64,000 nt of DNA, from assembly GCA_964020155.1 (NCBI GenBank), contig OZ026560.1, positions 2,001,001-2,065,000 of the forward strand, written 5' to 3'. Positions 1-28,088 of this stretch are shown in pieces. The stretch comes from Chondrilla cf. caribensis. Its lineage: Eukaryota > Porifera > Demospongiae > Chondrillida > Chondrillidae. The notes under the pieces were generated by a model that worked only from the letters and a program-made list of their open reading frames with translations, did not search any database and was not told the origin of the DNA. How positions within the stretch are numbered: the stretch's first letter is position 1; every line of letters begins with the position of its first letter. Made by a program: the position numbers and the translations under genes.

Positions 1-899
1 TTCCTATGTTTGTCTGACCAGCTCTGCACTTGGCAATGAAGGTCAAGAAAGATGTTGTAGTCTAGGTGTGCAATAGGATTGGGATTAGGAGGGTGTTGAA
101 GGTGCTTTGGAGCCTCACCGTCTCTGTTCGGAGAACTCAAAAAACGAAAGGAAGGATGCTTCTTCAGGTTTTTTCCTTCGGGACATGCACTAAAAGCCCG
201 ATATGCTTTTATTATTGTTTTTTTTTAGTTTTAATTGAAGTGTACTAATCTCTAATTCTTCAACTTCTGCTGTAGCAGATAGTGCAGACTCCAATTGTTG
301 TTAACACTTCAACTCGGTAAATAGAATAACACCGATTTGCGGCTAAAAAGAGGCTGTGGTCTAGCAGTTTTCGGGAAGATTTTAGTTTTCTTAGTTTCTA
401 TATACATAGCTCTGCAATGTGTGTCGATTCGTAAATGTGAAGAAATCCACCTCTCTGTAGCTTCGCCGCAGCTCCATCAACTCATGCTAGTCGACTAACG
501 GGTAGGTCAACATTGTTCAATGCGGAAATCGCAACGAAGCTTGGAAACGAAGATATCTGAACCAATGGCGGAAAAAGTATTATATACAACTATCCATGGA
601 TGAAATAAAGATACAAGCGTTCACAGTAGCCATTTTAGGCAAAATTTTATTCTTCCAAATTAAAACGACGCCATTTTCGCACCAGGTGACAATCGTTTCA
701 TTTCTTTTGGCTGGCACTGTACGTATGTATGTATATCATTCATTACGAAGTGTGGATATATGTACTCTCCATAGTGGGCATGCTCATGTTTATTCAAATA
801 TATAATTTCAGTTTGCTGTTATAAGATTTCATACACTCAGCGTTTTTGAGGCCTCTTTCTTACATGCATACATAGGTATATCTACCTTTTTTCATTCAG
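1..899. other. No gene resolved; upstream of first recognisable TTLL exon
   Basis: This stretch should hold the 5' part of the TTLL gene if the gene is compact, but I cannot find the expected upstream TTL-domain blocks. A short string near 285-317 reads PIVVNTSTR followed by a GT, which vaguely recalls the start of the TTL core, but a stop lies close upstream and I do not claim it as an exon. The remaining 5' exons probably lie before position 1. Confidence 0.4.
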
Positions 900-16851
<15,952 letters not shown>

Positions 16852-16990
16852 ATAATCTTTTGATTGAACAATTACACATTATGGTCATATTTCTTATTAA
16901 AATTTTTAACCCAGTATAATAATATTATAATGTTAATATTATATTTTATGTCTAATAATATTTATTATTTGTTAATATATAATATGTAAT

Positions 16991-17087
16991 AATTATCACT
17001 CGTTTAGGACGGCAACATGGCTGTTATTGCCCGAGGGGCGAGTGCAATAACAGCCCTGTTGCCGTCCTAATTAAACGAGTGATAATT
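16991..17087. mobile_element. Hairpin element (about 40-bp inverted arms)
   Basis: AATTATCACTCGTTTA...GGACGGCAAC...GGCTGTTATTGC is mirrored by GCAATAACAGCC..GTTGCCGTCC..TAAACGAGTGATAATT around a GC-rich loop. Typical of a MITE or of one end of a larger element; a degraded coding relic lies next to it at 17316. Confidence 0.7.
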
Positions 17088-17315
17088 GGCTTGTTGCATT
17101 TAAACCTTCGATAGTTGATTCCAATTCGGCTGAATTTCTTTCAAAAACTTCGATATTTCATTTCGATTTGGCGAAGCTAACAAGTCAAACGTCAATAATC
17201 TAGCCTTAGCGATAAACGACGCCGAAATTGTCGAGAAGGACAGGATAATGGCCACGCGTTCGGCAAAAAAGTTGCAGCGTTTCGATTTCACTTTAAACGA
17301 TGATTTTTTGAGGAG

Positions 17316-17480
17316 ATGAACAAGCCATACGAACCAAATAACACGAATTCATCTACTTCTTGGGCTGTAAGAGTACTTTCTGAATGGTATGAGTGGAGGA
17401 TTGAGCATAGAACCGTTTATGAAGCTAGTGATTCGGCAGAGCTACTATTGACTGACAAAGATACACTATCCAAGCGTTAA
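17316..17480 (+). pseudogene. Crypton-derived (DUF3504/ZMYM-type) domain relic
   Basis: A 54-codon frame contains TSWAVRVLSEWYEWR and LLLTDKDTLSK, and in the next frame after the stop SRFVMEG. This order (TSWAVRVF.EW, then L.KWLSRFV.E.RK) is that of the domain shared by ZMYM2/QRICH1/KCTD1-like proteins and Crypton recombinases. Only the first third remains and it ends in a stop, so it is a fragment. The family call is from memory of the motif pattern. Confidence 0.4.
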
Positions 17481-17596
17481 GCCGGTTTGTAATGGAAGGG
17501 GAATGGAGAGCATTAACCACCTAAATCACCTAAGATTACACCGACATTGATATCAAGGAATTACTGGACTTTTAACTGTACACTATGCTTGTGTTC

Positions 17597-17750
17597 TCAC
17601 TGCTCTCGTGTGCTTACTCATTACTCTCATGCATTTATGTACTACTCTCATGTGTTTATGCAGTAATCCTCATGTGTTTATGCACTACACTCATGTGTTT
17701 CATATGCATTACACTCATGTGTTTATGTCTAATGTTCATGTGTTTATGTG
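17597..17750 (+). repeat. Degenerate tandem repeat of about 21 bp
   Basis: Seven or eight imperfect copies built on CTCATGTGTTTATGCACTACA. The reading frame through it is only repeat-encoded Cys/Leu sequence. Confidence 0.75.
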
Positions 17751-18443
17751 AAAATGTTGTTGTATCATGTGTTTTTGTTATTGAAAACTTCAATAACATT
17801 CATTGGAAACAGTCGGTATTTCATTGGAAAGTGTTATTGTTTACTGTCTATCAAATAGTAGCCCAGGCCTCTTGCGCAAGTTAATCCACCTTAAAGTGTG
17901 CAATAACCAAAGTAAATGCACACTTTACTCCTTTGATCTCACAACCAACCATGCAACAAACGTATTTACTGCTCCCATAATATTAACATTGTATATATAT
18001 TATATACATGAATTTTCATTATAATAGCCGTGGTAAATTAATTATACAGTACTACTAACTGTTTACCACCATGTAAATATCCTTTGAATTCAATTACAGT
18101 ACATTATGCATTGTGTGAGTGCTTCATTTGCACCTTTGCAACAATAATAATATACACTCTTGATTATTAATTTTGATATTGCATCGATTATACCAATACC
18201 AAAATCATGCTAAAAAGAAGGTAGCATCATAATACGTATGGTTTGGGAAAGTCTTCCAGCAAGCTCATGCATGCAATATTGCAATGCACGTAATTTAATA
18301 TAATATTATAATAACCATACTAATAATTACATGTAATATAAAAAGAACTTGCATTTGAAGACTGCTTTAATTATAATTTGCTTCTATAGCAGCATATCTC
18401 TCAGGCACAGCTATGCATGTATACTAATTTGCTTTCTCTCTAG

Positions 18444-19418
18444 ATGAGGCTTGGGCTGAATGCAGAGGATATGTTGGTCGAACTAGTCAGAGACAACCCG
18501 TGAGTTGTATATACAACAGACTGTTGGTTGAGTGTACTGTACTGGGAACAGTTGGTTGAGCGTACTGTACTGGGAACAGTTGGTTGAGTGTACTGTACTG
18601 GGAACAGTTGGTTGAGTGTACTGTACTGGGAACAGTTGGTTGGGTGTACTGTACTGGGGACTGTTGGTTGAGTGTACTGTACTGGGGACTGTTGGTTGGG
18701 TGTACTGTACTGGGGACTGTTGGTTTGATGTACTGTACTGGGGACTGTTGGTATGTGTGTACTTGTGTACAGTGTGGATACATATGCCAGTGTACAGTGT
18801 AAATACGTACGTATATATGCCAGTGTACAGTGTGGATGTGTAAATTCATGTCATTTGCTTCCTTTGCATATTACATTTAGACTACATTTTGGATCAACTA
18901 CTACACAAACATGGAAAGGTGAGTGAACAGTGACCCTTGGCAACATAAAATATATAGATATTACTTCAATATACCTAGTGTACATACATATGTACATATC
19001 ATACACACTTACATTACCGGATACCCATATACTGGCAGATTACCATGTATGCAACATAAAAGCAGGGTATAGCTAGTAGCTAAACAGTACATGCATACGT
19101 ACTTGTATCCTGGTACATGGATAATTGATGGGTAGAATGAAGTGTAAAGAGTGCTGATATGTGCGCATGTGTGTGTGAGGTGCAGCACAGGTCACCAGAC
19201 TGGTTTTGTTGTTTAGGTATAATTGATTAAGAACCGGGCAGGATATCTGCCTACAGATATATGCCCATTATATATATGTCATCTACTGTATATCCCTACA
19301 GGATATTCTCTTCATTACTGATGTGAGACCAGACACTTCAATTTGTTGCACCCTCAGAGGGTGTTCTACCACAGTGAAACCGGCCATGAGCTACTCACAA
19401 GCATAGCCAACAAGGTAA

Positions 19419-19466
<48 letters not shown>

Positions 19467-19639
19467 ATGCATGAAATCCCTCTGTACATCAGAATCCTTA
19501 CATTTTCAGAAATTCTTACAGTTCCAACATTATTGTATGTGTGTTTGTGCACTAACACAAATAGAACCACAGATGGGCAGTTTGTTATAGGTGGATCCAT
19601 GAAAAGCTTGCTCCCAGACAACTAATATTTGAAATTTAA
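18444..19639 (+). CDS. Unrecognised small multi-exon gene (3' part)
   Basis: Four stretches join in one frame with good splice sites: 18444-18499, 18881-18918, 19333-19414 and 19565-19639 (stop TAA). The peptide includes EAWAECRGYVGRTSQRQP, TTFWINYYTNMER, HPQRVFYHSETGHELL and NHRWAVCYRWIHEKLAP. Phases 2-leading/0/2/0 fit without a forced change, and the composition (Trp, His, Tyr) is gene-like and unlike the repeats around. The exon before 18444 and the start are not found. I do not recognise the family. A 28-bp minisatellite fills the first intron. An alternative frame in the last exon also ends in a stop. Confidence 0.4.
18523..18752 (+). repeat. 28-bp minisatellite, about eight copies
   Basis: The unit is TTGGTTGAGTGTACTGTACT plus GGGAACAG or GGGGACTG. 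It produces spurious ORFs on both strands. Confidence 0.9.
19423..19466 (+). repeat. (GT)n microsatellite
   Basis: Uninterrupted GT repeat right after the splice donor at 19415. Confidence 0.95.
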
Positions 19640-19679
19640 AGCTCATTACCTTGCTGTGGACCAAAGGCAAGATTTAGTC

Positions 19680-19840
19680 CCACGTACCACTCTGTACCAT
19701 GCCAGACCTCTCTGTACCACGCTAGACCTCTCTGTACCACACTAAACCTCCCTGTACCACACTAGACCTCTCTGTACCACACTAGACCTCCCTGTACCAC
19801 ACTAGACCTCACTGTACCACACTAGACCTCACTGTACGTA
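19680..19840 (+). repeat. 20-bp tandem repeat, about eight copies
   Basis: The unit is CTCTGTACCACACTAGACCT with small variations (CTCCCTGT, CACTGT). It lies in the spacer downstream of the POLG stop. Confidence 0.9.
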
Positions 19841-20080
19841 ACGTTGTGGATGTGTTAACGTTAATGATTAAATGTGCATGCAGAGAAATGTTCTTTCCAG
19901 CATGTGCAGAACACATAACAGGAAAACATCCTAATTGAGACTACTTTGCTTTGTAGAAAACTATCATTAATAAATTAGTAACTCAACAGTATAAAATTGA
20001 TAGCAATAAAATGACACATGAAGGGCCACAAAATTAACTGTTTGTAGTAATACTGCAGTGTTGAGGGTAATGGATTTTCT

Positions 20081-23000
20081 TCAAGAAACTCTCTGATAGA
20101 GCATGTCACCATTGTCGGTCAGATTCAAAAGTTGGTAGATATCAAGAGCTTCACCTGCATAATACACAACAGTAAAACACTAATTAGACTAATATTTTAC
20201 AATCGTTAGGTGTAACAATATCATTTACCTATCATCATCGTTACAATGACAATTGTGCAACAATAAGACAAACCGCATATCAGACATAATAATGTACACC
20301 AAATCTGCTTGAATTTGTTCTTTGTATACAGAAAATTCAACAAACCATGAGGTATCTTGTATCCACTTTCTAGCCCTAGGTGATTCGAAGGAGTCTTGCA
20401 GTCCATATTCACTTCTTTACGAAGAACATGATCTATATCTACTGCACTGAAAAATGCCACGGACTGGCAAAAGTAAACTATAGATAAAATCAAATTTCAT
20501 TAGTACTCAAAAGGCACAATTGGTACCATTGGTAGGTCTTGAATTCCCAATTTGCTAGCAAACATGCATCTCGTTAATAAATTGGATATCTGCAGAGCCA
20601 AGGCAGCCCTGTATTTATCTTCTCTTTTCACCAAATAGCGCACCTGTTCAACAGAAGAATCAGTTATTGATACGTATACAATTTATTTATCATACCAGTC
20701 CATAGTTATGAATAAAATACCTCGTCATGAATGCTTATGCACAATCGTCCCTCAATGGAGTACTTTTCAAAAAGCCACTTCATACAAACCAACAACAAGT
20801 GAAGATAATCAACAGCTGAAGACTGGACTACCCAATTTATTCGGCTAGTAATAAACTGTATAATTGAAATCAAATCGCATCATAATAGCAATGATTGACA
20901 TGACTAATACAAAGTTAGGTCTCTCACTTGATCCCCTACATATCTTGGTTGCAATGCTTTAGTGATGGAGTTACCGAGTACAGGGGTTGTAGGACAGACG
21001 GAATTCGCAACTTCTTCCAGTTTATTGAATGTGTGTGATTCACTGCAGGTAAAACACAAACATTGTGATACTAACATTGTAGTATCATAGGTGACGATGG
21101 ACCAGAGTAACAATACGCACCTCCCGCCATCCCATTGGCGCGCTGAAACAATGTTAGATGCTGCATTTCTAGACTGCTGTGAAATTTTCTTCAATCCTTC
21201 TTGTGAAATGAAAGAGTCTTCCAAGATATTAACACCAACAATTTTGGCAAGGAATTCTCCAAATTTATTCAGCTTATACCTAGCAGAAACATTACTTACC
21301 AGTATGATCTCCAACATACATATTGTGTGGGACATTTATCCACTAAATATGCATCATTTCATGCTTTCACAATATCAACACTCACAAACAAGATCACCAA
21401 ACTACTTTACGCACTTTCTAGATCCTTTAGTAGATGTGTACAGAGCCTTGGCCCTCTCTTCAGCTTCCTCTAATGATAAGGATGGATTGAACTGTCGAAG
21501 AAGTAAAATTGCAAAAGGTTTTCCAGCACCATATATCCGTCCATAGTTTAAAACCTATAGTAGAGTATTTATGTCAGTGCAATAATGCAAAATATACACA
21601 GATGGATGATCAATTATACTATGTTACTGTACCATTGTAATCACCTTTGCATGGTTTCGGCTAATTCCAATGTTCTTGGCAGTTACAGAATGCAAGTCCG
21701 TGCCATCAACTTTATTACCTTGTAGGGTCATCCAGCCCAATGCAGTACAGCCATGCATCCCAACAAAATGGGCATCACCCAACACAGATGCTATCCACAA
21801 CTCCTGGCTGTCAACATCTGCTCCTACCAAGCAGTACCCAGGGGGTGCCTCTATTACAGATTTGAGCTCGGAGCCAACACGGTTCTCCTAAACCAACAGT
21901 AACATGTACTCGATGCAATTAATACTGCAACTATTAACTTGTACTTTTATATTTCATGCCACACATTAATTTTTCTTTGGTATGTGATACTTTCCAGTTT
22001 TCAGGAGCTTTCGAAAATACAGTTTGCTCTTTGTGTTTCTCAGACATTTCCTACTAAAAATGACCCTTGGAATCAAAACATTTAAGACTCATGAAGAATG
22101 GAACTACCTTTTCCAAACAAGGCTGTATTTTTAGAAAAGAACAATGTGTTAAGAGCTAATCCCATTTCTAGAACAAATCCGTGTTTCTAGATCAGAACAG
22201 GATTTTAGAACAATTAATTTGTATCTTTTTGATCAGAGCAGCACTTTTGGAACAAAATCATGTTTTCAGACTGAACAGTATGTTTAGAATGAAACAATGT
22301 TTAAACACTCCTGGAAACTGAATACTCTTTTATCAACTTTATGTATTGTTGGGGCACCTGCAACTGAACACAAACCAGAATACCTGTGCATTGCTTGCAG
22401 TGAGCCAGGTGGACTCAACGGCCCGTCGTGTTGCAGTCCCAGCAGTGATGAGTTTTGGAATAATTGCTCCTTGTGTTTGAGAATCGTCATACCACACCAC
22501 AAACTGATTACTGCAAATAAAACACACAATAACAACAGTACCCAACTGCAACTAAAGAACATTAAAAATCAAATGCAGACTGTGTGATAGATGAACCATA
22601 GCACTTCAGTGTCTGTCGCAGTACAAATACCGAGTGCTCCAACACCATCAATCACACCAGGAACTGAGGAAGTACCATGTTTACCGATTCAAAATAATGA
22701 TTATGTTAATAAGCTGCTTTTATTGGCTGTTAATTGGCATCAGTCAATGTCTGTGATTGAATTACTAGACAACTGGCAATTAACATATCTCAACATTCAT
22801 TGCATGGTGTTTTATTCAGCACATGATTCTAATTTATATTACATGATGATTGATTGGATCAATATAATATTACGTTAAACATTATAGAGAGTGATAACTG
22901 AACAAAGGTGACCATGATAAGACATGTGCTCATTTGTGAAATTTTGGTTAATGTGATTACTTTATACAATATTTGTGAAAATTGTACAGATATATTAGTG

Positions 23001-25633
23001 AATATCTACATATTTTATACATTAAATACAGACAATATATCTTACTGAATGCGATCTCTTGATATTCTCCAAAATGATAGCATAGAATTTAACTCCAATA
23101 TTCTCCGACCAATGAGACCTGCCTGTGATGATAAAATCCTGGACTCCATTTTGTTTTGAAAGTCCTTTGACAGTGGATTACCGACATTAAACTTGGGTCC
23201 ATTCTAGCAGAACAGCAAAATCCATATTATGAATATCATTGCAGAAGTGGTATAAATTCTCACCTTGTGTGGTAACTTGTGAAACTTATACTTTTGTTCA
23301 CTATCAGGCATGTACACTTCAATGCAGTCACTACCTTCATCTTCAAATAATGTCATGATATTTTCATGAGAATCAAGAAATTCATCAACTCCAACATCCA
23401 CATCAGTATCAGCTGCATTGCAAAGTTTGTCTTCAACTCTAATGTGCAAGAATAAACTTCAATACAAACTAATATAGGCAAGATTGACAAATTGGCAATT
23501 CACAGTCTACTAATATCATTGATGAATTGTTGTGAAGTTCCACTGGTGCCAACAAGGTAACCCCAGCCGAATTCCGGGTGATGGTACAGAGGATGCCCAT
23601 TCCATGTCATACGCAGGAGATAAGGTGATATCATAGTCTGAGCACTCAATAACACAGGGCCAGGCTGGAAGGAGGGATCACTTATTCTATCACACAGCTT
23701 ACGGTACCACCTACAAAAACACAATATACCATCAAATCTTGGACAAAGGCAAAACTACACACTTTTATGTACATGTTCAAAATGTTCTAATCTTTTATAA
23801 CTCACTGTGGCATTCCTGGCATGTGAACAACATATCTTCTTGGCTTCAGAATACTCAAATCCTCAAACGTCACAGGTAATATCTTAAAGTCACAATCCTC
23901 CTCCTGACTGCTATTATTGTAAATATTATTTGCAAAACTTGTGGAACTTTCTCTGATACTGGACATAATCCGTTGCATATCCCTTGTTGATGTACGCTTT
24001 CCACGATAGCTTTTCCTAGTCCAATCCAACCAAGCATACCAAGGGTCACTATGGTACCTAAAACAAAGGAATATTCAAATCCCAGTCTACATCGCATTCT
24101 AATTGACTACCTTTCTGAGAATGAACATGCTTCATCTGCCAATTTCATCAATTTAGCTTTCATTTCCTGTTCAAGATCTTTAAAAGCTTCCGAAGTATCA
24201 ACTAAAAATGCTTTCCATCTTTCAGATGTTGGCAAAAAGCAGGATCCCATCTCAAACATACCAGCCAAAGCCACAGGATGAGAACAAGATGTCAAAAACT
24301 GTGGGTACACAGCTTGAAATACTTTCAATGTTGCCATGCTGTCCTCAGCACAGTAACGCATTAAATGCTGGAGATGTACAATGGAAATATTTAGATACAG
24401 TGAAATTACAATAATCTACCAGAGTTTGTATAAGGAATATTCACCATACACAATATCTAAAGACCTTAAAATTACAATACAGCACATATACCTGATATAC
24501 ACATACTTGATATTGTTCTCTTATAGATTGGACTGTTCCTTTCACAAATACATCACGAGGTTCCTTATTCATGGTAGCACCACAGTAGTACTTATACACA
24601 TGCTCAAGAGAATTTGGCACTCCTATAGTCATCCACGAGCCTGAACGAAATTTGGGATTTTTACCAGCTTTTAGCCACTGCTGCTTTTGCAGTGTTGTGA
24701 GTCCAGCAACACACACATGAAGACTAAGTGTATCCAAAAACCTTGTATTGGTACCCTAAGAAGTAATCTAATATATTAATATATATATACAATACATCAT
24801 TGGCTAACATAAACACACAATCTCACATTAATAAAATATTCTTCTTTTATTCTTGCTCGATCATAACTGACATTGTGGCCTATGACCAACTTAGGTCTGG
24901 AATGATCTGTTGAGTGTAGGCACTGCAGTGGAATTAGCTCGCTGAGCTTACAGTAGTGCTTACTACCAGGGTCATGAACTGCAAAATAGTCCTCATCCGA
25001 TGTAGTCAAACGTTCACTGACCCAAGAATACCAATTTGTTGGAGATACAGCTGTGGCCAAAATGGGCCTATCACTTTCTGTCACACATACTTCAACATCT
25101 AAAATGAAAACATCCTCCTCTGGATAAGGGACAGGGATTGAAGTGTTTAAACTATATTTTGTCCAACCCGGACGGAAATTCCACTCCCTAGGAATAACGG
25201 GCGGATCTACATACAATAACCTTTCAGCTAGCTTCTTGTATGGTGCAACCTGTTGCATGGCTATGTGCTCAAAGTGCTCATGCAAACTTCCAAATAACTT
25301 AGGAAGGTCAAAAGAAACATCTGGTAGTTCAAAAGTGGAAGTATTCGTGATATTGTGGAGTTTCAAATGGCTCACTGCTCTTCCTATCTCTGAATGAGGC
25401 AAAGTTTCATCCTGGTTGTTTTTGAATATCTGCTTGTACATTGTGTTGGACAACATCTGAATCCCTAATGGACTAACTCTCTTTTCGGATCCACGTGCAC
25501 GTGCACAGCCATTTGTAGAGAAATATACACCATTAAGAGCAAAAACTAATCTCTTGACGCGTGTCATGGCAAAATTAGCCACATACTTCCACGTTGTTCG
25601 ACAACTAGCTTTAAATTGCAACGTATACATCAT
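20081..25633 (-). CDS. POLG: Mitochondrial DNA polymerase gamma, catalytic subunit (16 exons, complete)
   Basis: Family-A polymerase that replicates and proofreads mitochondrial DNA. Exons, 5' to 3': 24827-25633, 24507-24755, 24111-24367, 23806-24057, 23504-23710, 23264-23438, 23046-23203, 22384-22510, 21645-21887, 21415-21554, 21121-21279, 20928-21042, 20721-20855, 20527-20643, 20346-20463, 20081-20154. All phases agree and give 1110 residues (human about 1240; the spacer is shorter). Exonuclease motifs: FILDVEV (D179, E181), [16 protein letters not shown], and YCAED in exon 3. Polymerase motifs: [10 protein letters not shown] (A), [20 protein letters not shown] (B), SIHDEVRY (C, near 1006). 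C-terminus: [10 protein letters not shown]. The N-terminus is rich in Arg/Lys/Ser with no acidic residue in the first 40 or so, as for mitochondrial targeting. It starts 66 bp from NDUFA8, on the other strand. Confidence 0.96.
21994..22320. mobile_element. TIR element in POLG intron 8 (CAGTTTTCAGGAGCTTT ends)
   Basis: CAGTTTTCAGGAGCTTTC at the left is mirrored by GTTTAAACACTCCTGGAAACTG at the right. Between them lie repeated TTCTAGAACAAA/GATCAGAACAG words. The end resembles the hairpin at 44384-44537 (TTCAGGAGCTTTTAAAAACG), so the two may be one family. No ORF. Confidence 0.55.
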
Positions 25634-25699
25634 TGTAATTCAGTGGGCTAACATAAGCTTAAGGGCCCGTTCATCCGCCATTTGCAACCATTGGGGAAA
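25634..25699. promoter_or_regulatory. Bidirectional promoter between POLG and NDUFA8
   Basis: Only 66 bp separate the two start codons. It contains CCGCCATTTG, whose complement AAATGGCGG matches the YY1-type motif known for start-proximal promoters, and CCATTGG, an inverted CCAAT box. No TATA box is visible. Both products act in mitochondria. Use as a shared promoter is inferred from the spacing. Confidence 0.6.
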
Positions 25700-26053
25700 A
25701 TGGCGACTGATACAAACTTAAATGCTGAAGAGGTCAACGTAACTTCAGCTGTCTTAATGGCTGGAGCTCATCATTATGGTAGATACTGTCAAGATAAGAA
25801 CGATGCGTTCATGAGTTGTCGGATGGAAACTAAAGATCCAAGAAAGTGCATCGAAGAAGGAAAAAATGTTACCAAGTGTGCACTAAATTTTTTCAGGAAG
25901 GTCAAAGGATCTTGTAGTGAAGCGTTTACTGAACATTGGACATGTTTAGATTACAACAATCAAGATTTCTCGCACTGTAGAAAAACTCAGAAGGCTTTTG
26001 ATGGATGTATGGCAGAAAAGCTCGGTTTGACGAGGGGAAAAAGTAACGAATAA
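25700..26053 (+). CDS. NDUFA8: NADH dehydrogenase [ubiquinone] 1 alpha subcomplex subunit 8
   Basis: Accessory subunit of respiratory complex I facing the intermembrane space. Single exon, 117 residues from ATG 25700 (MATDTNLNAEEV); the frame is open upstream but has no other ATG. Four CX9C motifs are complete: CQDKNDAFMSC, CIEEGKNVTKC, CSEAFTEHWTC and CRKTQKAFDGC, giving the paired CHCH folds imported and oxidised by the Mia40 route. AVLMAGAHHYGRYC and KCALNFFRKVK match the family. It is shorter than the vertebrate protein (about 172) because the extension after the last CHCH helix is missing. Confidence 0.95.
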   Translation: MATDTNLNAEEVNVTSAVLMAGAHHYGRYCQDKNDAFMSCRMETKDPRKCIEEGKNVTKCALNFFRKVKGSCSEAFTEHWTCLDYNNQDFSHCRKTQKAFDGCMAEKLGLTRGKSNE

Positions 26054-26362
26054 TGCCCAGGATAGACTAGTTGTTGAATATAGCTATGATGATACAATAA
26101 CGGTTCATATGTATGTTCTGTCTTTAATTATCTACTTATACTCCTTCTGTGTACGTACAATCAACGATACTTATACACTGATGTTGCCACCAAGTTGATC
26201 TAGTATAAGTAAGAGTAACCATACTAAAATCTGTTGCTAGTATTATTGACCTTGGCTATTGGAACGGCTCTTTGCTCAGTATTAGAGAGTAAACACCATT
26301 GCAATATTACAAGATTTTATAAAATCAAAGAGCACTAGTACTGACTACTTAGTATATATAGT

Positions 26363-27017
26363 ATATACGAACCGGCGAGTCGGTTGGTCACTTGTGCACT
26401 TCCTGGTGCCAACTTGGGGCAGGCGTTTATTACTGGCGCTTAAAAGGTGTCCTATACTCCAAAATGAGTGGCCATGGATGGCTCAAAGGAACCTTAAGGT
26501 CCTTTGCAGGTAGTACTGTTAACCATAGGTATGCACACATAACAATTGAAGCTGGCTGATTATACATGCATACATGAATCTTGTGCTGTACTTGTTGTCA
26601 CAATAATCATTATAGGTGTGATAATGTTATAATAACGTGGAATCTAACTGCATGAACAAAACTTTGAGGAGCACTGTCAGTGTCTCCAAAGCACGAAATA
26701 ATTTATCCGATATGTATTTGTGTGTTTATTTTCCGTTTAATTTGTTTAATAATTGTATATTCATTGAAAAATTGTTACCAAACTCAATACATGTTACAAG
26801 GGAGTTCTAAGGGAGGTCGATTATGCATTCTAAGCATGTCATGTGATTCGAACGCGCCAGATATCTCACGAGAGGGAGCTAGTGTGTTCCGTACCAAGTT
26901 GACTCCCCGTCCCAAGTTGACCGGCTCCAACACCTTCTAAGCGCCCGTAATAAACGCCTGCCCCAATTTGGCATCAGGAATTGCACAAGTGACCAACCGA
27001 CTCGCCGGTTCGTATAT
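26363..27017. mobile_element. 655-bp TIR element, ends ATATACGAACCGGCGAGTCG
   Basis: Terminal inverted repeats of about 88 bp (26363-26450 and 26930-27017) begin ATATACGAACCGGCGAGTCG and include GCCAACTTGGGGCAGGCGTT. Next to the right TIR is CGTACCAAGTTGACTCC, the inverse of the core of the 36-bp satellite at 30406. No transposase ORF. The element lies 310 bp after NDUFA8. Confidence 0.85.
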
Positions 27018-27170
27018 TATACGAACAGCGAATAGCTGTCAAGAGAAGAAACGAACACCTAGCAAACAATTATAGTGTCTAGGCTCTGATACAGAATGAT
27101 TTTCATTATTTAGATGAGGATAAAGTAGCAGAAAATTATGATTACATATACAGTGCACTGTACGTATACT

Positions 27171-28088
27171 ATAGATAGATAGATAATTATTATTATAGTG
27201 CAACATGTCAACAATACAGACACTAGGACAAATTGTCCAATGAAGCACTTATAGATAGACAAAAATTATACACATGTAAAAACAACATGATCAGGAACAA
27301 AATCTGTCAGTCCACATAGTATAGATCTTCTTCATAATTGCTGGACTTTGACATGCAGCAGTTAGAATCAATACAACTTTAGCTTCATCATTCAAGGTTG
27401 GAAAATCAATATATTGCTCCATCATCTTCTTCATGAGGGGGAATCTACTGGTTTGCCACGCACTACAGTGCAGTAGCCAGTGATTTAAGTCTTCAATATC
27501 TCCCGACGAACACTCCCTGCAAACACGAAGCTCTCTTGGGATCTGTCTCCATCGCCCAGTCTCAATACGGAAATGAGCTGTTCCCCCCCTCAATTGCATT
27601 AGCACACGCCTATAGATCTTTGATTGAACATCGGCACACATGGGACTGATGCTGTCGCCAAGAGAATGGATTGCATGTAAAACACTCAACTTCGGCCGCT
27701 CTACCATCTCCTTCCTCCAGGACTCCAAAACCTTTCTCTGCGCAATATCACTTAACATACGCTTTACTTCATGCCAAGACATCCCCTGTAGACTCTGACC
27801 ACTAACATCAGACCATCCAAAAAGTGTGAGAACATCCTTAAGATTGTTCAGCCATGGACCCCTGGACACGGAAATGGCATCTTTAGCTGCTCTACGGATA
27901 ATACGGTTCTCAAACATGGGAGACAACAGAATCTTAAACCAGAAAACCACACATCTCAACCGAGCCTCCCACATTAAAGGGAAGCATGACATTTCTGCCA
28001 AAAGAGATACCCTAGGATGGTTCCTGCCCACTCCAAAATATGTTCTTAGAGCTCTCATATATACTTTAGAGTTCACAGCGCGTTTCAT
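27171..28088 (-). pseudogene. 5'-truncated LINE copy (ORF2 C-terminus)
   Basis: 265 open codons match the C-terminal third of the ORF2 at 6436: ALRTYFGVGRNHPRVSL, LRCVVFWFKILLS, LRGGTAHFRIETGRWR and the finger CRECSSGDIEDLNHWLLHC. The 3' end is again AATAAT followed by a short tandem tail, here (TATC)n at 27171-27184 in the sense direction. No reverse transcriptase domain remains, so it is a dead copy, although the remaining frame is unbroken. It is clearly diverged from the 6436 copy. Confidence 0.85.

Noticed and set aside
19391..19625. ORFs made of Cys-Val or His-Thr repeats (also at 37264-37544, 42500-42997, 60092-60400)
   Set aside because: Translations of GT/AC/CT microsatellites.
26820..26880. 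GATTCGAACGCGCC resembling a tRNA T-arm
   Set aside because: No matching acceptor stem or anticodon arm nearby; it lies inside a TIR element. I found no convincing tRNA or rRNA gene in the window.
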